In this document: one piece after another, positions 42,314 to 53,005 of the stretch
Position numbering within the stretch: the first letter of the stretch is position 1
How the letters are laid out: every line of letters starts with the position of its first letter
Source: Streptococcus cuniculi
GTDB taxonomy: Bacteria; Bacillota; Bacilli; Lactobacillales; Streptococcaceae
Reading direction: 5' to 3'
Length of the DNA stretch: 64,000 bases
Assembly: GCF_004570575.1 (NCBI RefSeq)
Contig: NZ_SPPD01000004.1
Location: forward strand, 1-64,000
Notes under the pieces: generated by a model
Seen by the model: only the letters and a program-made list of their open reading frames with translations
Told to the model about the DNA's origin: nothing
Database searches by the model: none
Made by a program: the position numbers and the translations under genes

Positions 42314-43246
42314 CTATTTAGCCAAGCCTTCCGCAATTTTATCTAAATTCCATTTCATCATGGCATAGTAGCTGTCTCCGTCTTCTCCCTCTTCAGCGAC
42401 AGAATCTGTGAAGATTTTAGCGTAAATTGGGATGTTGGTGTCTTTTGATACAGTTTTCATTGGACGATCATCGACACTACTTTCGACAAAGAGAGAGGGA
42501 ACCTTGCTTTGGCGTAATTTTTCAACCAAGTGTTTGATTTGGTCTGGTGTTCCTTCTTCTTCGGTATTGATTTCCCAAATGTAGGCAGACGGGACCTGAT
42601 AGGCTTTTGAAAAGTATTTGAAACAACCTTCGCTGGTGACAATCATTTTCTTTTCATCAGGGATGTTGTTGAATTTTTGTTTCGCTTCCTTATCTAAGGT
42701 GTCCAGTTTTTCAAGATAGATGGCGAGATTTTTCTCATAACTTGCTTTATTGTTAGGGTCCTTTGCAATCAACTGTTTGGCAATATTTTTGGCATAAATC
42801 ATCCCGTTTTCAAGGTTGAGCCAAGCATGCGGATCTTCTTTTCCTTTTTCATCTTCTCCCTCCAGATAGATGACTTCGACCCCATCGCTGACAGCAAAGT
42901 AATCTTTGTTTTCGACCTTATTGGCATTTTTGACCAACTTAGTAAACCAGGCATTTCCGCCGGTCTCAAGGTTAATGCCATTGTAGAAAATGAGGTCGGC
43001 CTTCGATGTCTTTTTTACGTCCTCAGGCAGGGGTTCGTATTCATGTGGGTCCTGTCCAACGGGGACCATACTGTGTAGTTCAATCTTGTCTCCTGCGATA
43101 TTCTTGGTTATATCCGCAAGAATAGAATTGGTGGTAACAACTTTTAATTTCGGTGTTTCGGTACTAGAGTCCTTTGAGGGGCTCGAGCAGGCAACAAGGG
43201 CTAGGATTGCAAGGAATGCAAGCGCTAGAGTAGATAATTTTTTCAT
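42314..43246 (-). CDS. Metal ABC transporter substrate-binding lipoprotein (PsaA/MtsA/TroA type)
   Basis: 310 residues. Signal and lipobox ([16 protein letters not shown]). Cluster A-1 fold with metal-ligand regions [14 protein letters not shown] (His about 67), [12 protein letters not shown] (His about 140), a Glu in [10 protein letters not shown] and an Asp near the C-terminus. It binds Mn2+ (and possibly Fe or Zn) at the cell surface and hands it to the permease. Related to pneumococcal PsaA and streptococcal adhesin lipoproteins. Third gene of the operon. Confidence 0.92.
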   Translation of the reverse strand: MKKLSTLALAFLAILALVACSSPSKDSSTETPKLKVVTTNSILADITKNIAGDKIELHSMVPVGQDPHEYEPLPEDVKKTSKADLIFYNGINLETGGNAWFTKLVKNANKVENKDYFAVSDGVEVIYLEGEDEKGKEDPHAWLNLENGMIYAKNIAKQLIAKDPNNKASYEKNLAIYLEKLDTLDKEAKQKFNNIPDEKKMIVTSEGCFKYFSKAYQVPSAYIWEINTEEEGTPDQIKHLVEKLRQSKVPSLFVESSVDDRPMKTVSKDTNIPIYAKIFTDSVAEEGEDGDSYYAMMKWNLDKIAEGLAK

Positions 43247-44107
43247 TCATTTCTCCTTATGAGTGGGATAACTTTTTGAATAGCGTATGAGGATGCCCTG
43301 TTTTGGGGCAAAGAGGAAGCTTATCAAAAAGAAGGTGGCTGATGTTAAGACGATACTGGATCCGGCAGCAATATTAAAACTATATCCTAGAAAGAGACCG
43401 ACGATAGAAGCAAGGGCTCCTAAGGCGGAAGAGAGGAAAATCATGTTTTTAAGGCTGCTTGCATAGAGATAGGCAGTAGCGGCTGGTGTAATCAGCATGG
43501 CAACAATGAGAATGGTTCCGACACTTTGCATGGCTGTGACAGACACCAAGGTTAGCAAAATCATGAGCAGATAATGGTAGGCATTAACAGGCATGCCCAT
43601 GGATTTTGCTAGGAGTGGGTCAAAAGAGGTAATCAAGAGCGGTTTGAAGAAGAGGAAAATGAGGAAGAGAACAAGGGCAGCAACGCCTATGGTAATCCAC
43701 TTATCCATATCCTGTACCGCAAGGATATTCCCGAATAGAATGTGAAATAAATCGGTAGAGCTATTGGCCACCCCGATGAGGATGACTCCGAGAGCTAGAA
43801 AGGATGAGAAGGTAATCCCGATTGCAGTATCACTCTTGATGATACTATTTCCCTTAATGTAGGTAATCATCACGGATGAGAGGAGACCAAAGGCAATCGC
43901 ACCGATAAAAAAGTTAATCCCTAAAATATAGGAGAGGGCAACCCCCGGTAAAACCGCATGAGAAATCGCATCTCCCATGAGGGACAAGCCTCTTAAGATA
44001 ATAAAGCAACCAACGGCTCCAGCTACAATCCCGATGACAATCGCTGTTACGACAGCATTTTGCAAAAAGTGGAAGCTGTGCAATCCGTCAATAAATTCTT
44101 GAATCAT
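43247..44107 (-). CDS. Metal ABC transporter permease
   Basis: 286 residues, ABC-3 family with about eight membrane helices ([45 protein letters not shown] carries the family signature). It forms the metal channel. Overlaps the ATPase gene by 4 bp and abuts the lipoprotein gene. Confidence 0.92.
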   Translation of the reverse strand: MIQEFIDGLHSFHFLQNAVVTAIVIGIVAGAVGCFIILRGLSLMGDAISHAVLPGVALSYILGINFFIGAIAFGLLSSVMITYIKGNSIIKSDTAIGITFSSFLALGVILIGVANSSTDLFHILFGNILAVQDMDKWITIGVAALVLFLIFLFFKPLLITSFDPLLAKSMGMPVNAYHYLLMILLTLVSVTAMQSVGTILIVAMLITPAATAYLYASSLKNMIFLSSALGALASIVGLFLGYSFNIAAGSSIVLTSATFFLISFLFAPKQGILIRYSKSYPTHKEK

Positions 44108-44829
44108 TTCTTGTTATCCTCCATGAGTATCAAATTCTCGCCGTAAGTGGCTTGGAGGTGCTCTTTTGTAAAGGTTTGGGCGGTTTCTCCAAAGGCTACG
44201 ACTTCACGGTTGAGTAGTAGAACTTGGTCGAAATAGTTTTTGACCTTGCTCAAATCGTGGTGGACGATGAGAATGGTTTTCCCCAATTTTTTGAGATTGC
44301 GAAGCGTGGTCATGATAATGTTTTCACTGACCGAATCAATCCCAACAAACGGCTCGTCTAAGAAGATATAGTCTGCTTCTTGGACGAGGCAGCGGGCGAT
44401 GAGGACACGCTGGAACTGCCCACCAGAAAGTTGACTGATTTGCTTATCCGCATATTCTGCCATGCCGACAATTTCAAGCGCCCGTGCGACCTTGATCCAG
44501 TCTTCTTCCCTAAGTCGCTGAAAAAGCTGAATTTTCGGATACAGTCCTAGGGAGACACATTCTTTGACTTTAATCGGAAAGTTAAAGTCAATCGCAGCTT
44601 TTTGCTCTACATAGGCAATCTTGTTCCGCTGTTTGCGAATATCGTTACCGTCAAGGTTGGTTTGACCTTGGTGGTCGATAATATGAAGCATGGCCTTTAG
44701 CAGGGTAGACTTCCCTGCTCCGTTTGGTCCTAGAATACCTGTGATTGTAGGACCTTGAATCGTTAGGTTAACAGTGTCTAAGGCTAAGACAGTGTGATAG
44801 CTGACACTTACATCTTTTAGTTCAATCAT
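44104..44829 (-). CDS. Metal ABC transporter ATP-binding protein
   Basis: 241 residues with Walker [10 protein letters not shown] (about 37), signature [13 protein letters not shown] and Walker [13 protein letters not shown]. First gene of the three-gene leftward operon, preceded by AAGGAGT. It energises import of Mn2+-type metals. Confidence 0.93.
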   Translation of the reverse strand: MIELKDVSVSYHTVLALDTVNLTIQGPTITGILGPNGAGKSTLLKAMLHIIDHQGQTNLDGNDIRKQRNKIAYVEQKAAIDFNFPIKVKECVSLGLYPKIQLFQRLREEDWIKVARALEIVGMAEYADKQISQLSGGQFQRVLIARCLVQEADYIFLDEPFVGIDSVSENIIMTTLRNLKKLGKTILIVHHDLSKVKNYFDQVLLLNREVVAFGETAQTFTKEHLQATYGENLILMEDNKK

Positions 44830-44855
44830 CTGTACACTCCTTGTTTCTTAATATA

Positions 44856-44875
44856 ACTTAATTTAAAAATTAAGT
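44856..44875. promoter_or_regulatory. Operator palindrome of the metal ABC operon
   Basis: ACTTAATTT-AA-AAATTAAGT: perfect 9-bp arms with 2-bp centre, 26 bp upstream of the ATPase start codon. It fits DtxR-family operators of streptococcal manganese transporters and is the likely binding site of the regulator at 40931-41587. A related half-site (AGTTAATTTTT) follows at 44879. Confidence 0.8.
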
Positions 44876-45119
44876 CAAGTTAATTTTTGAAAAAATTCAG
44901 CATTTTCTCATCTTTTTTTAAAATGGGAAAAGGCAGATGTGGTGATTCGTATGGAGGATTTGTAGGTGACCTTCTGGAATAGGAGTGAGGTAGACAGTCA
45001 TTTTCAAAGAGTATCAGAAACGCCCATTTTTCATTTTCACAGAGTATAGGTAGTAAAATCCCTGCAAATTTTGCTTCTTTTTGCTATCATGTAGATAGAA
45101 ATGTAGAAAAGAGGTTCTT

Positions 45120-47012
45120 ATGGTACGTTTACAAGATGATTTTTATGAGGCAATCAACGGGAAATGGGCAGAAACAGCTGTTATCCCGAGTGACAAGCCG
45201 GTGACAGGTGGCTTTACCAACTTGCGTGATGAGATTGAAGACCTGATGCTAGCAACGACAGATGAGTGGTTGAAAGGGAAAGGTGTCCCAGAGGATAGTG
45301 TATTACAAAACTTTGTCAAATACCACCGCCTAGCAGCAGATGATGAAAAAAGAGAGTCTGCAGGCATTGCTCCAGCGCTTTCCTTGATTGAGGAGTACAA
45401 AAATCTTCGGTCTTTTGCAGATTTTACTGAAAAAATTGGAGCGTTTGAATTGGCAGGAAAACCCAATGCCATGCCATTTGGAGTGGCTCCAGACTTCATG
45501 GATGCCAAAACCAATGTTCTCTGGGCAGGAGAGCCGAGCACTATTTTGCCAGATACGACCTACTATGCTGAAGATCATCCACAAAAAGGGGAGTTAATGG
45601 CGCTTTGGCGTCAGTCTGAAACTGATTTGCTCCGGAAATTTGATTTTTCAGATGAAGAAATCACCGATTTGTTAGATAAGGTAGAAGACTTGGATGCGCG
45701 TGTCGCGCAAATCGTGCTTTCTAATGAAGACAAGTCAGAATACTTTAAGCTTTATCACCCCTATGAATTCAAGGAGTTTGCAGCGCTCGTTCCAACTCTT
45801 CCCTTGGAAACCTTCTTCACACAGGTTATCGGGCAGGTTCCAGATAAGATTATCGTTGAAAACCCTCGTTTCTGGGAAGCTGCGAAAGAATTTTATTGCG
45901 AAGAGAACTGGGAATATTTGAAAGCTAGTTTGCTTGTGAGTGCGATTGGGTCTGTCACCTCTTACCTGACCGATGAAATTCGTGTGTTAGCAGGTGCTTA
46001 TGGGCGGGCCTTGTCAGGCACTCCAGAGGCACAAAGCAAGGAAAAGGCTGCCTTTTATCTGGCTGAAGGGCCGTTTAATCAGGCCTTGGGCTTATGGTAT
46101 GCAGGGGAGAAATTCTCGCCAGAAGCAAAGGCAGATGTCGAACAAAAAATTGCAACCATGATTGAGGTGTATCAGGAGCGCCTAGCAGCCAATGAATGGC
46201 TGACAGAAGAAACCAAGAAACAGGCTATTGTGAAATTAGGGGTCATCAAGCCCTATATCGGCTATCCTGAGAAATTGCCAGAACGCTACTATGACAAGGT
46301 GATTGATGAGACTAAATCTCTGCTTGAGAACGCCCAATTCTTGAAAGAACTTTCGATTAAGTATTCATGGAGTAAGTGGAATCAGCCCGTAGACGATAGT
46401 GAGTGGGGCATGCCTGCGCACATGGTCAATGCCTACTACAATCCGCAACAAAACCAAATTGTTTTTCCTGCAGCTATTTTGCAGGCACCGTTTTATGCTC
46501 TTGAGCAGACATCTTCTGAAAACTATGGTGGAATTGGTGCCGTTATCGCCCATGAAATTTCTCACGCCTTTGATACCAATGGTGCTTCCTTTGATGAAAA
46601 TGGTAGTTTGAAAAACTGGTGGACAGATGAAGATTACGCAGCCTTTAAAGAAAAAACACAAAAAGTGGTGGACCTCTTTGAAGGACAAGAATCTCATGGT
46701 GCGAGGGTGAATGGAAAGCTGACTGTTTCTGAAAATGTGGCTGACTTAGGTGGACTTGCAGCAGCACTTGAGGCTGCCAAACGGGAGGAAGATTACTCAG
46801 CAGAAGAATTCTTCACCAACTGGGGGCGCATTTGGCGCATGAAAGGTCGGACGGAATACATGCAGTTACTAGCGAGCGTAGATGTCCATGGACCAGCAAA
46901 ACTTCGTGTGAACCTACAAGTGCCAAACTTTGCTGAATTTTTTGAGGCCTTTGATGTGACAGAAAAAGACGGCATGTGGCGCAAACCAGAAGACCGCGTG
47001 GTGATTTGGTAG
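45120..47012 (+). CDS. pepO: M13-family endopeptidase
   Basis: 630 residues, neprilysin-like zinc metallopeptidase. Zinc motif in VIAHEISHAFDTNG (about 477), third ligand in ENVADLGG (about 538), and substrate-contact NAYYNPQQNQIVFPA. No signal peptide, as in streptococcal PepO. It cleaves oligopeptides; some homologues are found on the cell surface and bind host proteins. Monocistronic by spacing. Confidence 0.93.
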   Translation: MVRLQDDFYEAINGKWAETAVIPSDKPVTGGFTNLRDEIEDLMLATTDEWLKGKGVPEDSVLQNFVKYHRLAADDEKRESAGIAPALSLIEEYKNLRSFADFTEKIGAFELAGKPNAMPFGVAPDFMDAKTNVLWAGEPSTILPDTTYYAEDHPQKGELMALWRQSETDLLRKFDFSDEEITDLLDKVEDLDARVAQIVLSNEDKSEYFKLYHPYEFKEFAALVPTLPLETFFTQVIGQVPDKIIVENPRFWEAAKEFYCEENWEYLKASLLVSAIGSVTSYLTDEIRVLAGAYGRALSGTPEAQSKEKAAFYLAEGPFNQALGLWYAGEKFSPEAKADVEQKIATMIEVYQERLAANEWLTEETKKQAIVKLGVIKPYIGYPEKLPERYYDKVIDETKSLLENAQFLKELSIKYSWSKWNQPVDDSEWGMPAHMVNAYYNPQQNQIVFPAAILQAPFYALEQTSSENYGGIGAVIAHEISHAFDTNGASFDENGSLKNWWTDEDYAAFKEKTQKVVDLFEGQESHGARVNGKLTVSENVADLGGLAAALEAAKREEDYSAEEFFTNWGRIWRMKGRTEYMQLLASVDVHGPAKLRVNLQVPNFAEFFEAFDVTEKDGMWRKPEDRVVIW

Positions 47013-47029
47013 AAGATGTGAGAGCGTTA

Positions 47030-47700
47030 AAAGCACAAAGTGCACTCCAAGAGTATCCGTATCTATGAAGCAGACATAGCCTGCAACAGCACGGCAATCT
47101 AGGAAATCTGACGAAGTGTGAGAGGAGAGTTTGCTCTGCAAACTCCTACCTCTCGCCTTTAAAGGTATACCATACCTTTAGAGCTAGGAAGATTTGTACC
47201 TAAAGGTATTCGTAGCTGTAACTAGCTAAAGCTAGAACAGCTACCTATCCACTAAAGGGATTCTCATCTGTAATCGGCTAAAGCCGAAACATCTGCCTAT
47301 CTTTTCCGCACAGTGCTTAGCTCGAACTCAGTTGCACAAGATACAAGGGCGTGAAAAAAGCGAATGTACCACGAGGGTATCCACATCCGTAAAGCGACCA
47401 GAGTTCGCAACGGCTGTGGCAAAAATAGGAAATACTCCTAGAAGCTCAGGCTTCTAGGAGTATTTATCTTTTTTCCGAGCTTTTAGCCCGAGTTCAGTTA
47501 CCGAAGCTACAAAGCCCGTAAAAAAACTCAAAGCGCACTCAAGAGTATCCGTATCTGTAAAACGAGCAAAGCTCGCAACAGCACGGCAATCTAGGAAATC
47601 TGACGAGTGAAAAGCTCCAGTGGAGGTTTTCAGCTTAATCCCTAAAGGTATTCGCAGCTGTAATCAGCTAAAGCTGAAACAGCTGTCTATCTTTTTTCCG
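47030..47700. repeat. BOX-like intergenic repeat region 2
   Basis: About 670 bp without an ORF after pepO. Contains the same motifs as 41637-42250 plus further stems: GCTAAAGCTAGAACAGCTA, CTCCTAGAAGC..GCTTCTAGGAG (47446-47470) and repeated TAGGAAA-type borders. Several modules seem to have accumulated head to tail. Confidence 0.65.
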
Positions 47701-47705
47701 AGGTT

Positions 47706-48119
47706 TTAGGTTGAACTCAATTCCTGTGCTTTGAGTATGATAGGTGCAAAAAAAGGGCTACTGCCCTTTTTGTTTGCTTGATAAACATTCCATAGAGCCA
47801 AGGAGCCTAATCCTAGACTGGCTAGGAAGAGGGGGAGTGGCGTTAGCTGAATGGGTTTGATTGACATGCTGTTCCAAATCGGTTTAAGAACGAAACCAAG
47901 AACGAGACTTAGACCGATAGCCATCAACAAGCGATAGCGGAGTTTGGTTTTCATTTTTTGACTTGTGATGAGCGGAAAAGAAAAGAGTTTGACAAAAGTG
48001 GACAAGCGCAGGGTTGGATCTAGTTGTGGAAACAAGAGCGTGGTGAGAGCGGTTAGTGTGCAGAGGAGGGCATTTAGCAAGCAAAACTGTTCCCAATAGT
48101 AAAAAAGTTCTTTTTTCAT
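47706..48119 (-). CDS. Hypothetical membrane protein (137 residues)
   Basis: Three or four membrane helices (FCLLNALLCTLTALTTLLF; LLMAIGLSLVLGFVL; LPLFLASLGLGSLALWNVY), basic C-terminus. It is convergent with pepO across the BOX-like region and divergent from leuS. Not recognised. Confidence 0.6.
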   Translation of the reverse strand: MKKELFYYWEQFCLLNALLCTLTALTTLLFPQLDPTLRLSTFVKLFSFPLITSQKMKTKLRYRLLMAIGLSLVLGFVLKPIWNSMSIKPIQLTPLPLFLASLGLGSLALWNVYQANKKGSSPFFAPIILKAQELSST

Positions 48120-48261
48120 TTGCTGTCTCTTTTTTATTTTAGTATAGCGTTTTCAAAAAGAGAAATCAAGAAATTCCTGTATTTTCTCTCCCATCTCCTG
48201 CTACAAATGGGCTTAAACATGGTATAATGGGACTATCATACAAAATTGGAGAGTAATAGCT

Positions 48262-50763
48262 ATGACCTTTTATAACCATGGGGTGATTGAGCCTAAGTGG
48301 CAACGATACTGGGCAGAACATCACACCTTTCAAACAGGTACGGATAAAGAAAAACCAAACTTCTATGCTCTTGATATGTTCCCTTATCCAAGTGGTGCAG
48401 GACTTCACGTTGGCCACCCTGAAGGCTATACAGCGACAGATATCTTGAGCCGTTACAAGCGCGCCCAAGGCTACAATGTTCTTCACCCAATGGGCTGGGA
48501 TGCCTTTGGTCTGCCTGCGGAGCAGTATGCAATGGATACGGGAAATGATCCAGCAGAATTTACAGCGCAAAACATTGCCAACTTCAAACGCCAAATCAAT
48601 GCGCTTGGATTTTCCTACGATTGGGACCGCGAGGTGAATACGACAGATCCCAACTATTACAAGTGGACCCAGTGGATTTTCACGAAATTATATGAAAAAG
48701 GTCTGGCCTATGAAGCGGAAGTACCAGTCAACTGGGTGGAAGAGCTTGGGACAGCTATTGCCAATGAGGAAGTCCTGCCTGACGGCACTTCTGAGCGTGG
48801 AGGATATCCAGTTGTGAGAAAGCCAATGCGTCAGTGGATGCTGAAAATCACAGCCTATGCAGAGCGCCTACTCAATGACTTGGAGGACTTGGACTGGCCA
48901 GAGTCGATCAAGGATATGCAACGGAACTGGATTGGCAAATCACGCGGCGCTAATGTCACCTTTGCCATCAAGGGAAGCGATAAAACGTTCACCGTCTTTA
49001 CAACGCGTCCAGATACCCTTTTTGGAGCAAGCTTTGCCGTGCTAGCACCTGAGCATGAGTTGGTAGACCAAATCACGACAGCTGAACAAGCTGAAGTGGT
49101 GGCAGACTACAAACATCAAGCTAGTCTCAAATCCGACCTTGCTCGAACCGACCTTGCTAAGGAAAAAACAGGTGTCTGGACAGGTGCCTATGCCATAAAT
49201 CCTGCAAATGGTCAAGAAATTCCGATTTGGATTGCTGACTACGTGCTTGCAAGCTATGGTACGGGTGCTGTTATGGCAGTACCTGCGCACGATAGTCGCG
49301 ACTGGGAATTTGCCAAAGCCTTTGACCTACCGATTGTCGCAGTTATTGAAGGAGGCGATGTTGAGCAGGAGGTCTACACAGAGGACGGTCTGCACATTCA
49401 TTCTGATTTCCTCAACGGTTTTTACAAGGCAGAGGCAATCGAGAAGATGATTGCCTGGCTGGCAGCAAATGGTGTCGGTGAAGAAAAAGTAACCTATCGC
49501 TTACGTGACTGGCTCTTTAGCCGTCAGCGGTATTGGGGAGAGCCAATCCCGATCATTCATTGGGAAGACGGGACGTCAACGGCTGTTCCAGAAGAAGAAT
49601 TGCCACTTGTCTTGCCAAAGACAACTGATATTAAGCCGTCCGGTACCGGAGAAAGCCCGCTTGCTAATGTGACGGACTGGTTGGAAGTGACCCGTGAAGA
49701 TGGTGTCAAGGGGCGTCGCGAGACCAATACCATGCCACAATGGGCAGGTTCAAGCTGGTACTACCTCCGCTATATTGATCCGCACAATACAGAAAAATTA
49801 GCAGACCAAGACCTACTAAAGGCATGGTTGCCAGTCGATATCTATATCGGTGGGGCAGAACATGCAGTGCTCCACCTGCTCTATGCGCGTTTCTGGCATA
49901 AATTCCTCTACGATATTGGTGTAGTGCCGAGCAAGGAGCCGTTCCAAAAGCTCTTTAATCAAGGTATGATTTTGGGAACAAGCTACCGTGATAGCCGTGG
50001 TGCTCTTGTTGCGACGGACAAGGTTGAAAAGCGTGACGGTTCATTTTTCAATATTGAAACAGGAGAAGAGCTAGAGCAAGCGCCTGCCAAGATGTCTAAA
50101 TCTCTGAAAAATGTGGTCAATCCAGATGATGTGGTAGCCCAATACGGTGCCGATACCCTTCGGGTCTATGAAATGTTTATGGGGCCACTTGATGCCTCTA
50201 TCGCTTGGAGCGAGGAAGGGTTGGAAGGTAGCCGTAAGTTCCTTGACCGCGTCTACCGCTTGATCAGCTCAAAAGAAATCGTTGCAGAAAACAATGGCAA
50301 TTTGGACAAGGTGTATCATGAAACGGTCAAAGCTGTAACAGAGCAGATTGAAACGCTCAAGTTCAACACGGCTATTGCCCAACTCATGATTTTTGTCAAT
50401 AGTGCCAATAAAGAAGAGGTGCTCTATGTCGAGTATGCCAAAGGCTTTATTCAGCTAATGGCTCCATTTGCACCACACTTGGCAGAAGAACTTTGGCAAA
50501 ACGTGACAGGCTCAACAGACGGCATTTCCTATGTTCCATGGCCAAGCTATGATGAGTCCTTCTTAGTTGAAGACGAGATTGAAATCGTTGTCCAAATCAA
50601 GGGCAAGGTTCGTGCTAAGCTGGTCGTTGCCAAAGACCTTTCTCGTGAGGACTTGGAAAGAGTAGCGCTTGCCGATGAAAAAGTTCAAGCAGAAATCGCT
50701 GGAAAAGACATCGTCAAAGTCATTGCTGTACCAAACAAACTGGTCAATATCGTTGTGAAATAA
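48262..50763 (+). CDS. leuS: Leucyl-tRNA synthetase
   Basis: 833 residues, class I enzyme. HIGH-type motif [19 protein letters not shown] (about 40), editing CP1 domain (about 220-415; [10 protein letters not shown]), KMSKS in [16 protein letters not shown] (about 612), anticodon-binding domain and C-terminal domain. An extended -10 (TGGTATAAT, about 48219-48227) precedes it. No T-box leader is visible. Confidence 0.97.
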   Translation: MTFYNHGVIEPKWQRYWAEHHTFQTGTDKEKPNFYALDMFPYPSGAGLHVGHPEGYTATDILSRYKRAQGYNVLHPMGWDAFGLPAEQYAMDTGNDPAEFTAQNIANFKRQINALGFSYDWDREVNTTDPNYYKWTQWIFTKLYEKGLAYEAEVPVNWVEELGTAIANEEVLPDGTSERGGYPVVRKPMRQWMLKITAYAERLLNDLEDLDWPESIKDMQRNWIGKSRGANVTFAIKGSDKTFTVFTTRPDTLFGASFAVLAPEHELVDQITTAEQAEVVADYKHQASLKSDLARTDLAKEKTGVWTGAYAINPANGQEIPIWIADYVLASYGTGAVMAVPAHDSRDWEFAKAFDLPIVAVIEGGDVEQEVYTEDGLHIHSDFLNGFYKAEAIEKMIAWLAANGVGEEKVTYRLRDWLFSRQRYWGEPIPIIHWEDGTSTAVPEEELPLVLPKTTDIKPSGTGESPLANVTDWLEVTREDGVKGRRETNTMPQWAGSSWYYLRYIDPHNTEKLADQDLLKAWLPVDIYIGGAEHAVLHLLYARFWHKFLYDIGVVPSKEPFQKLFNQGMILGTSYRDSRGALVATDKVEKRDGSFFNIETGEELEQAPAKMSKSLKNVVNPDDVVAQYGADTLRVYEMFMGPLDASIAWSEEGLEGSRKFLDRVYRLISSKEIVAENNGNLDKVYHETVKAVTEQIETLKFNTAIAQLMIFVNSANKEEVLYVEYAKGFIQLMAPFAPHLAEELWQNVTGSTDGISYVPWPSYDESFLVEDEIEIVVQIKGKVRAKLVVAKDLSREDLERVALADEKVQAEIAGKDIVKVIAVPNKLVNIVVK

Positions 50764-50858
50764 AGTGAATGGAATAAGGGTTAGGACATCGTTCAGTCGT
50801 TTTGATGAATGCAGCTCCTTGCCTTGGCCTATTCCTTTCTCAACCCTAAAATAAGCAT

Positions 50859-50898
50859 CAAACTAGTTTTTCGTCTGATGGCGAGGCTAGTTTTTTTC
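50859..50898 (+). terminator. Terminator downstream of leuS
   Basis: AAACTAG / CTAGTTT arms around a 20-nt loop followed by seven T, about 100 bp after the leuS stop codon. The rest of 50764-51037 shows nothing else. Confidence 0.65.
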
Positions 50899-51037
50899 TG
50901 TCTTGAGAAAAAGGAAGTGAGGACGGCATTTTTAGGCGCGATCATAAAATTCCCTAATCACAGTGATAGAAAAAATGTATTGGTCAAGAAGCAGGGTGCA
51001 TGGTATCATAAAATCCATCAACAACAGGGAGGGTGTT

Positions 51038-52177
51038 ATGGAATACAGTACAAAGGCGATTCACGGTCAAGTTGATGATACAGGAAAAGGTGCTGTCACC
51101 TATCCAGTCTATCTTTCATCCACCTTTTTACAGGAAGGCGTCCAGCAATTTGGAGAGTTTGTCTACAGCAGGAGCGCCAATCCCACACGATCTGCCTTGG
51201 AACAACAAGTGGCTGATTTGGAAGGTACTCGTTATGCCCTAGCAACCGCGACAGGAATGGCAGCAACAGCCATTGCCTTTGAGCTGTTACAGAGTGGAGA
51301 TGGCATTCTCATTTCAGACACGGTCTATGGAGGGACATGGCAGTTTGTCAATGAATTATTTGAAAGCCGCAATCTATCCTATGAACTGGTCGCGGATTTC
51401 AACCAGTATGACTTTTCACAGGTGGCAAGCCATATAAAAGCGGTCTTTCTGGAAACACCGACCAATCCACTTCTGCAGGTGACAGACTTAGAAAAGGTGA
51501 TCGGTCGTGCCAAAGCACAAGGTTTGCTGGTGATTGTAGACAATACCTTTATGACCTCTTATTTACAACGCCCGCTGGATTTTGGGGCAGATATTGTCGT
51601 CTACTCAGCGACCAAGTATTATGCAGGTCACTCGGATATTCTAGCAGGACTAGTCGTCACCAATCGAGAGGATCTCTATCCCCAGCTCAAGCTAGCGCAT
51701 AAATTATTAGGAGCTATTCTCAGTCCCTTTGATGCCTTTCTCTTATCAAGAGGGATTAAGACTTTGCCTTTGCGGTTAGAAAAGCACCAAGAAAATGCCC
51801 AGTTGGTAGCAGAATACCTGGATCAACAAGAGGGGGTAGAAGTCTTTTACACAGGCCTGTCACACCATCCCGGACATGCCATTCAAGAGCAACAAGCAAG
51901 TGGACATGGTGGGGTTGTGTCGTTTGTATTGGATGAGGAAACGTATGATTTGGAAGTATTTGTTCAATCCTTGACACTTTTTGGGTTTGCGGTTAGTTTG
52001 GGTGGTGTCGAATCTCTCATCTGTCGCCCCGCAACCATGACGCATGAATCTTACAGTACAGACTTGCAAGAGCGCATCGGTATTCGCAAAAATTTGCTAC
52101 GCTTGGCAGTCGGAATTGAAGCAGGTCAAGATTTGATTGAGGATTTAGCACACGCCTTTGACAAGGCTAGACAATAA
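51038..52177 (+). CDS. Cys/Met metabolism PLP enzyme (cystathionine beta-lyase/gamma-synthase family)
   Basis: 379 residues. PLP family signatures: SRSANPTRSALEQQVADLEG (about 45), ATATGMAATAIAF, and the catalytic lysine in VVYSATKYYAGHSDILAG (about 195). It cleaves cystathionine or related thioethers, or forms them; the exact reaction cannot be set from motifs. GGGAGGG lies upstream of the ATG at 51038, so the longer frame start at 50963 is rejected. Adjacent cystine-type ABC genes suggest a sulfur amino acid operon. Confidence 0.85.
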   Translation: MEYSTKAIHGQVDDTGKGAVTYPVYLSSTFLQEGVQQFGEFVYSRSANPTRSALEQQVADLEGTRYALATATGMAATAIAFELLQSGDGILISDTVYGGTWQFVNELFESRNLSYELVADFNQYDFSQVASHIKAVFLETPTNPLLQVTDLEKVIGRAKAQGLLVIVDNTFMTSYLQRPLDFGADIVVYSATKYYAGHSDILAGLVVTNREDLYPQLKLAHKLLGAILSPFDAFLLSRGIKTLPLRLEKHQENAQLVAEYLDQQEGVEVFYTGLSHHPGHAIQEQQASGHGGVVSFVLDEETYDLEVFVQSLTLFGFAVSLGGVESLICRPATMTHESYSTDLQERIGIRKNLLRLAVGIEAGQDLIEDLAHAFDKARQ

Positions 52178-52190
52178 AGGAGAAAAAGGT

Positions 52191-52997
52191 ATGAAAAAAC
52201 TAGTAGTATGGATCGCAGGGATTCTAGCAACGGTCTCACTTGTCGCGTGTGGCTCAACTTCCCAAAAACAGTCTGCTCCAGCAGGCTCATTGCTTGAACA
52301 AATCAAGGAAAAAGGGGTGTTGAAAGTGGGGACTGAAGGAACCTATGCCCCTTATACTTACCATGATGAGAGCGGAAAGTTGGTTGGCTACGATGTTGAA
52401 GTCGCTGAAAAAGTGGCTGAAAAGCTCGGTGTCAAGGCAGAATTTGTCGAAACAGAGTGGGATTCCATTATTGCGGGTCTTGATGCGGGACGTTTTGATA
52501 TCATTGCCAATCAGGTTGGGGTGACCGATGAGCGCAAGGAAAAATACGATTTTTCAACGCCATATACCTACATCTACGGAGCCTTGATTACCTCTAAGGA
52601 CGATACGACAACGAAAGCCTTTAGTGATATCAAGGGGAAAAAATCAGCCAATAGCTTGACCAGTAATTGGGCGGAAATTGCCAAAAGTAACGGTGCAGAA
52701 ATTGTCGGTGTCGATGGTTTCCAACAAGCGATTGAATTGCTGGCTTCAAAACGCGTGGATGTGACCATCAATGATAATGTCGCCTATCTGGACTATATCA
52801 AGCAACATCCAGATGCTCCTGTCAAAGTTGCGGCTCTATCAGAAGATGCGCAGGAGACAGCTCTACCAGTTGTTAAAGGTAATGATGATTTGGTTGTGGC
52901 AATCAATCAGGCCTTGAAAGAATTGGCAGACGAAGGTGTATTGACAGAATTATCCAAGAAATATTTCGGCGACGATGTATCACAAGTGAAAAAATAG
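52191..52997 (+). CDS. Amino acid ABC transporter substrate-binding lipoprotein (probably cystine)
   Basis: 268 residues. Lipobox in VSLVACGSTSQ; bacterial solute-binding family 3 fold (LKVGTEGTYAPYTYHDESGKLVGYDVEVAEKVAEKLG; RFDIIANQVGVTDERKEKYDFSTPY). The ATG at 52191 has AAAGGAG upstream. It lies 13 bp after the cystathionine-lyase-type gene and before permease and ATPase genes; cystine uptake is inferred from context. Confidence 0.88.
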   Translation: MKKLVVWIAGILATVSLVACGSTSQKQSAPAGSLLEQIKEKGVLKVGTEGTYAPYTYHDESGKLVGYDVEVAEKVAEKLGVKAEFVETEWDSIIAGLDAGRFDIIANQVGVTDERKEKYDFSTPYTYIYGALITSKDDTTTKAFSDIKGKKSANSLTSNWAEIAKSNGAEIVGVDGFQQAIELLASKRVDVTINDNVAYLDYIKQHPDAPVKVAALSEDAQETALPVVKGNDDLVVAINQALKELADEGVLTELSKKYFGDDVSQVKK

Positions 52998-53005
52998 AGG
53001 TCATT

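Noticed and set aside
47745..47775. Hairpin AAAAAGGGC/GCCCTTTTT as terminator
   Set aside because: It lies within the coding sequence of the membrane protein at 47706-48119, so it cannot be claimed as the end of that gene.
48120..48261. T-box leader before leuS
   Set aside because: The 5' region is short and lacks the T-box sequence and antiterminator.
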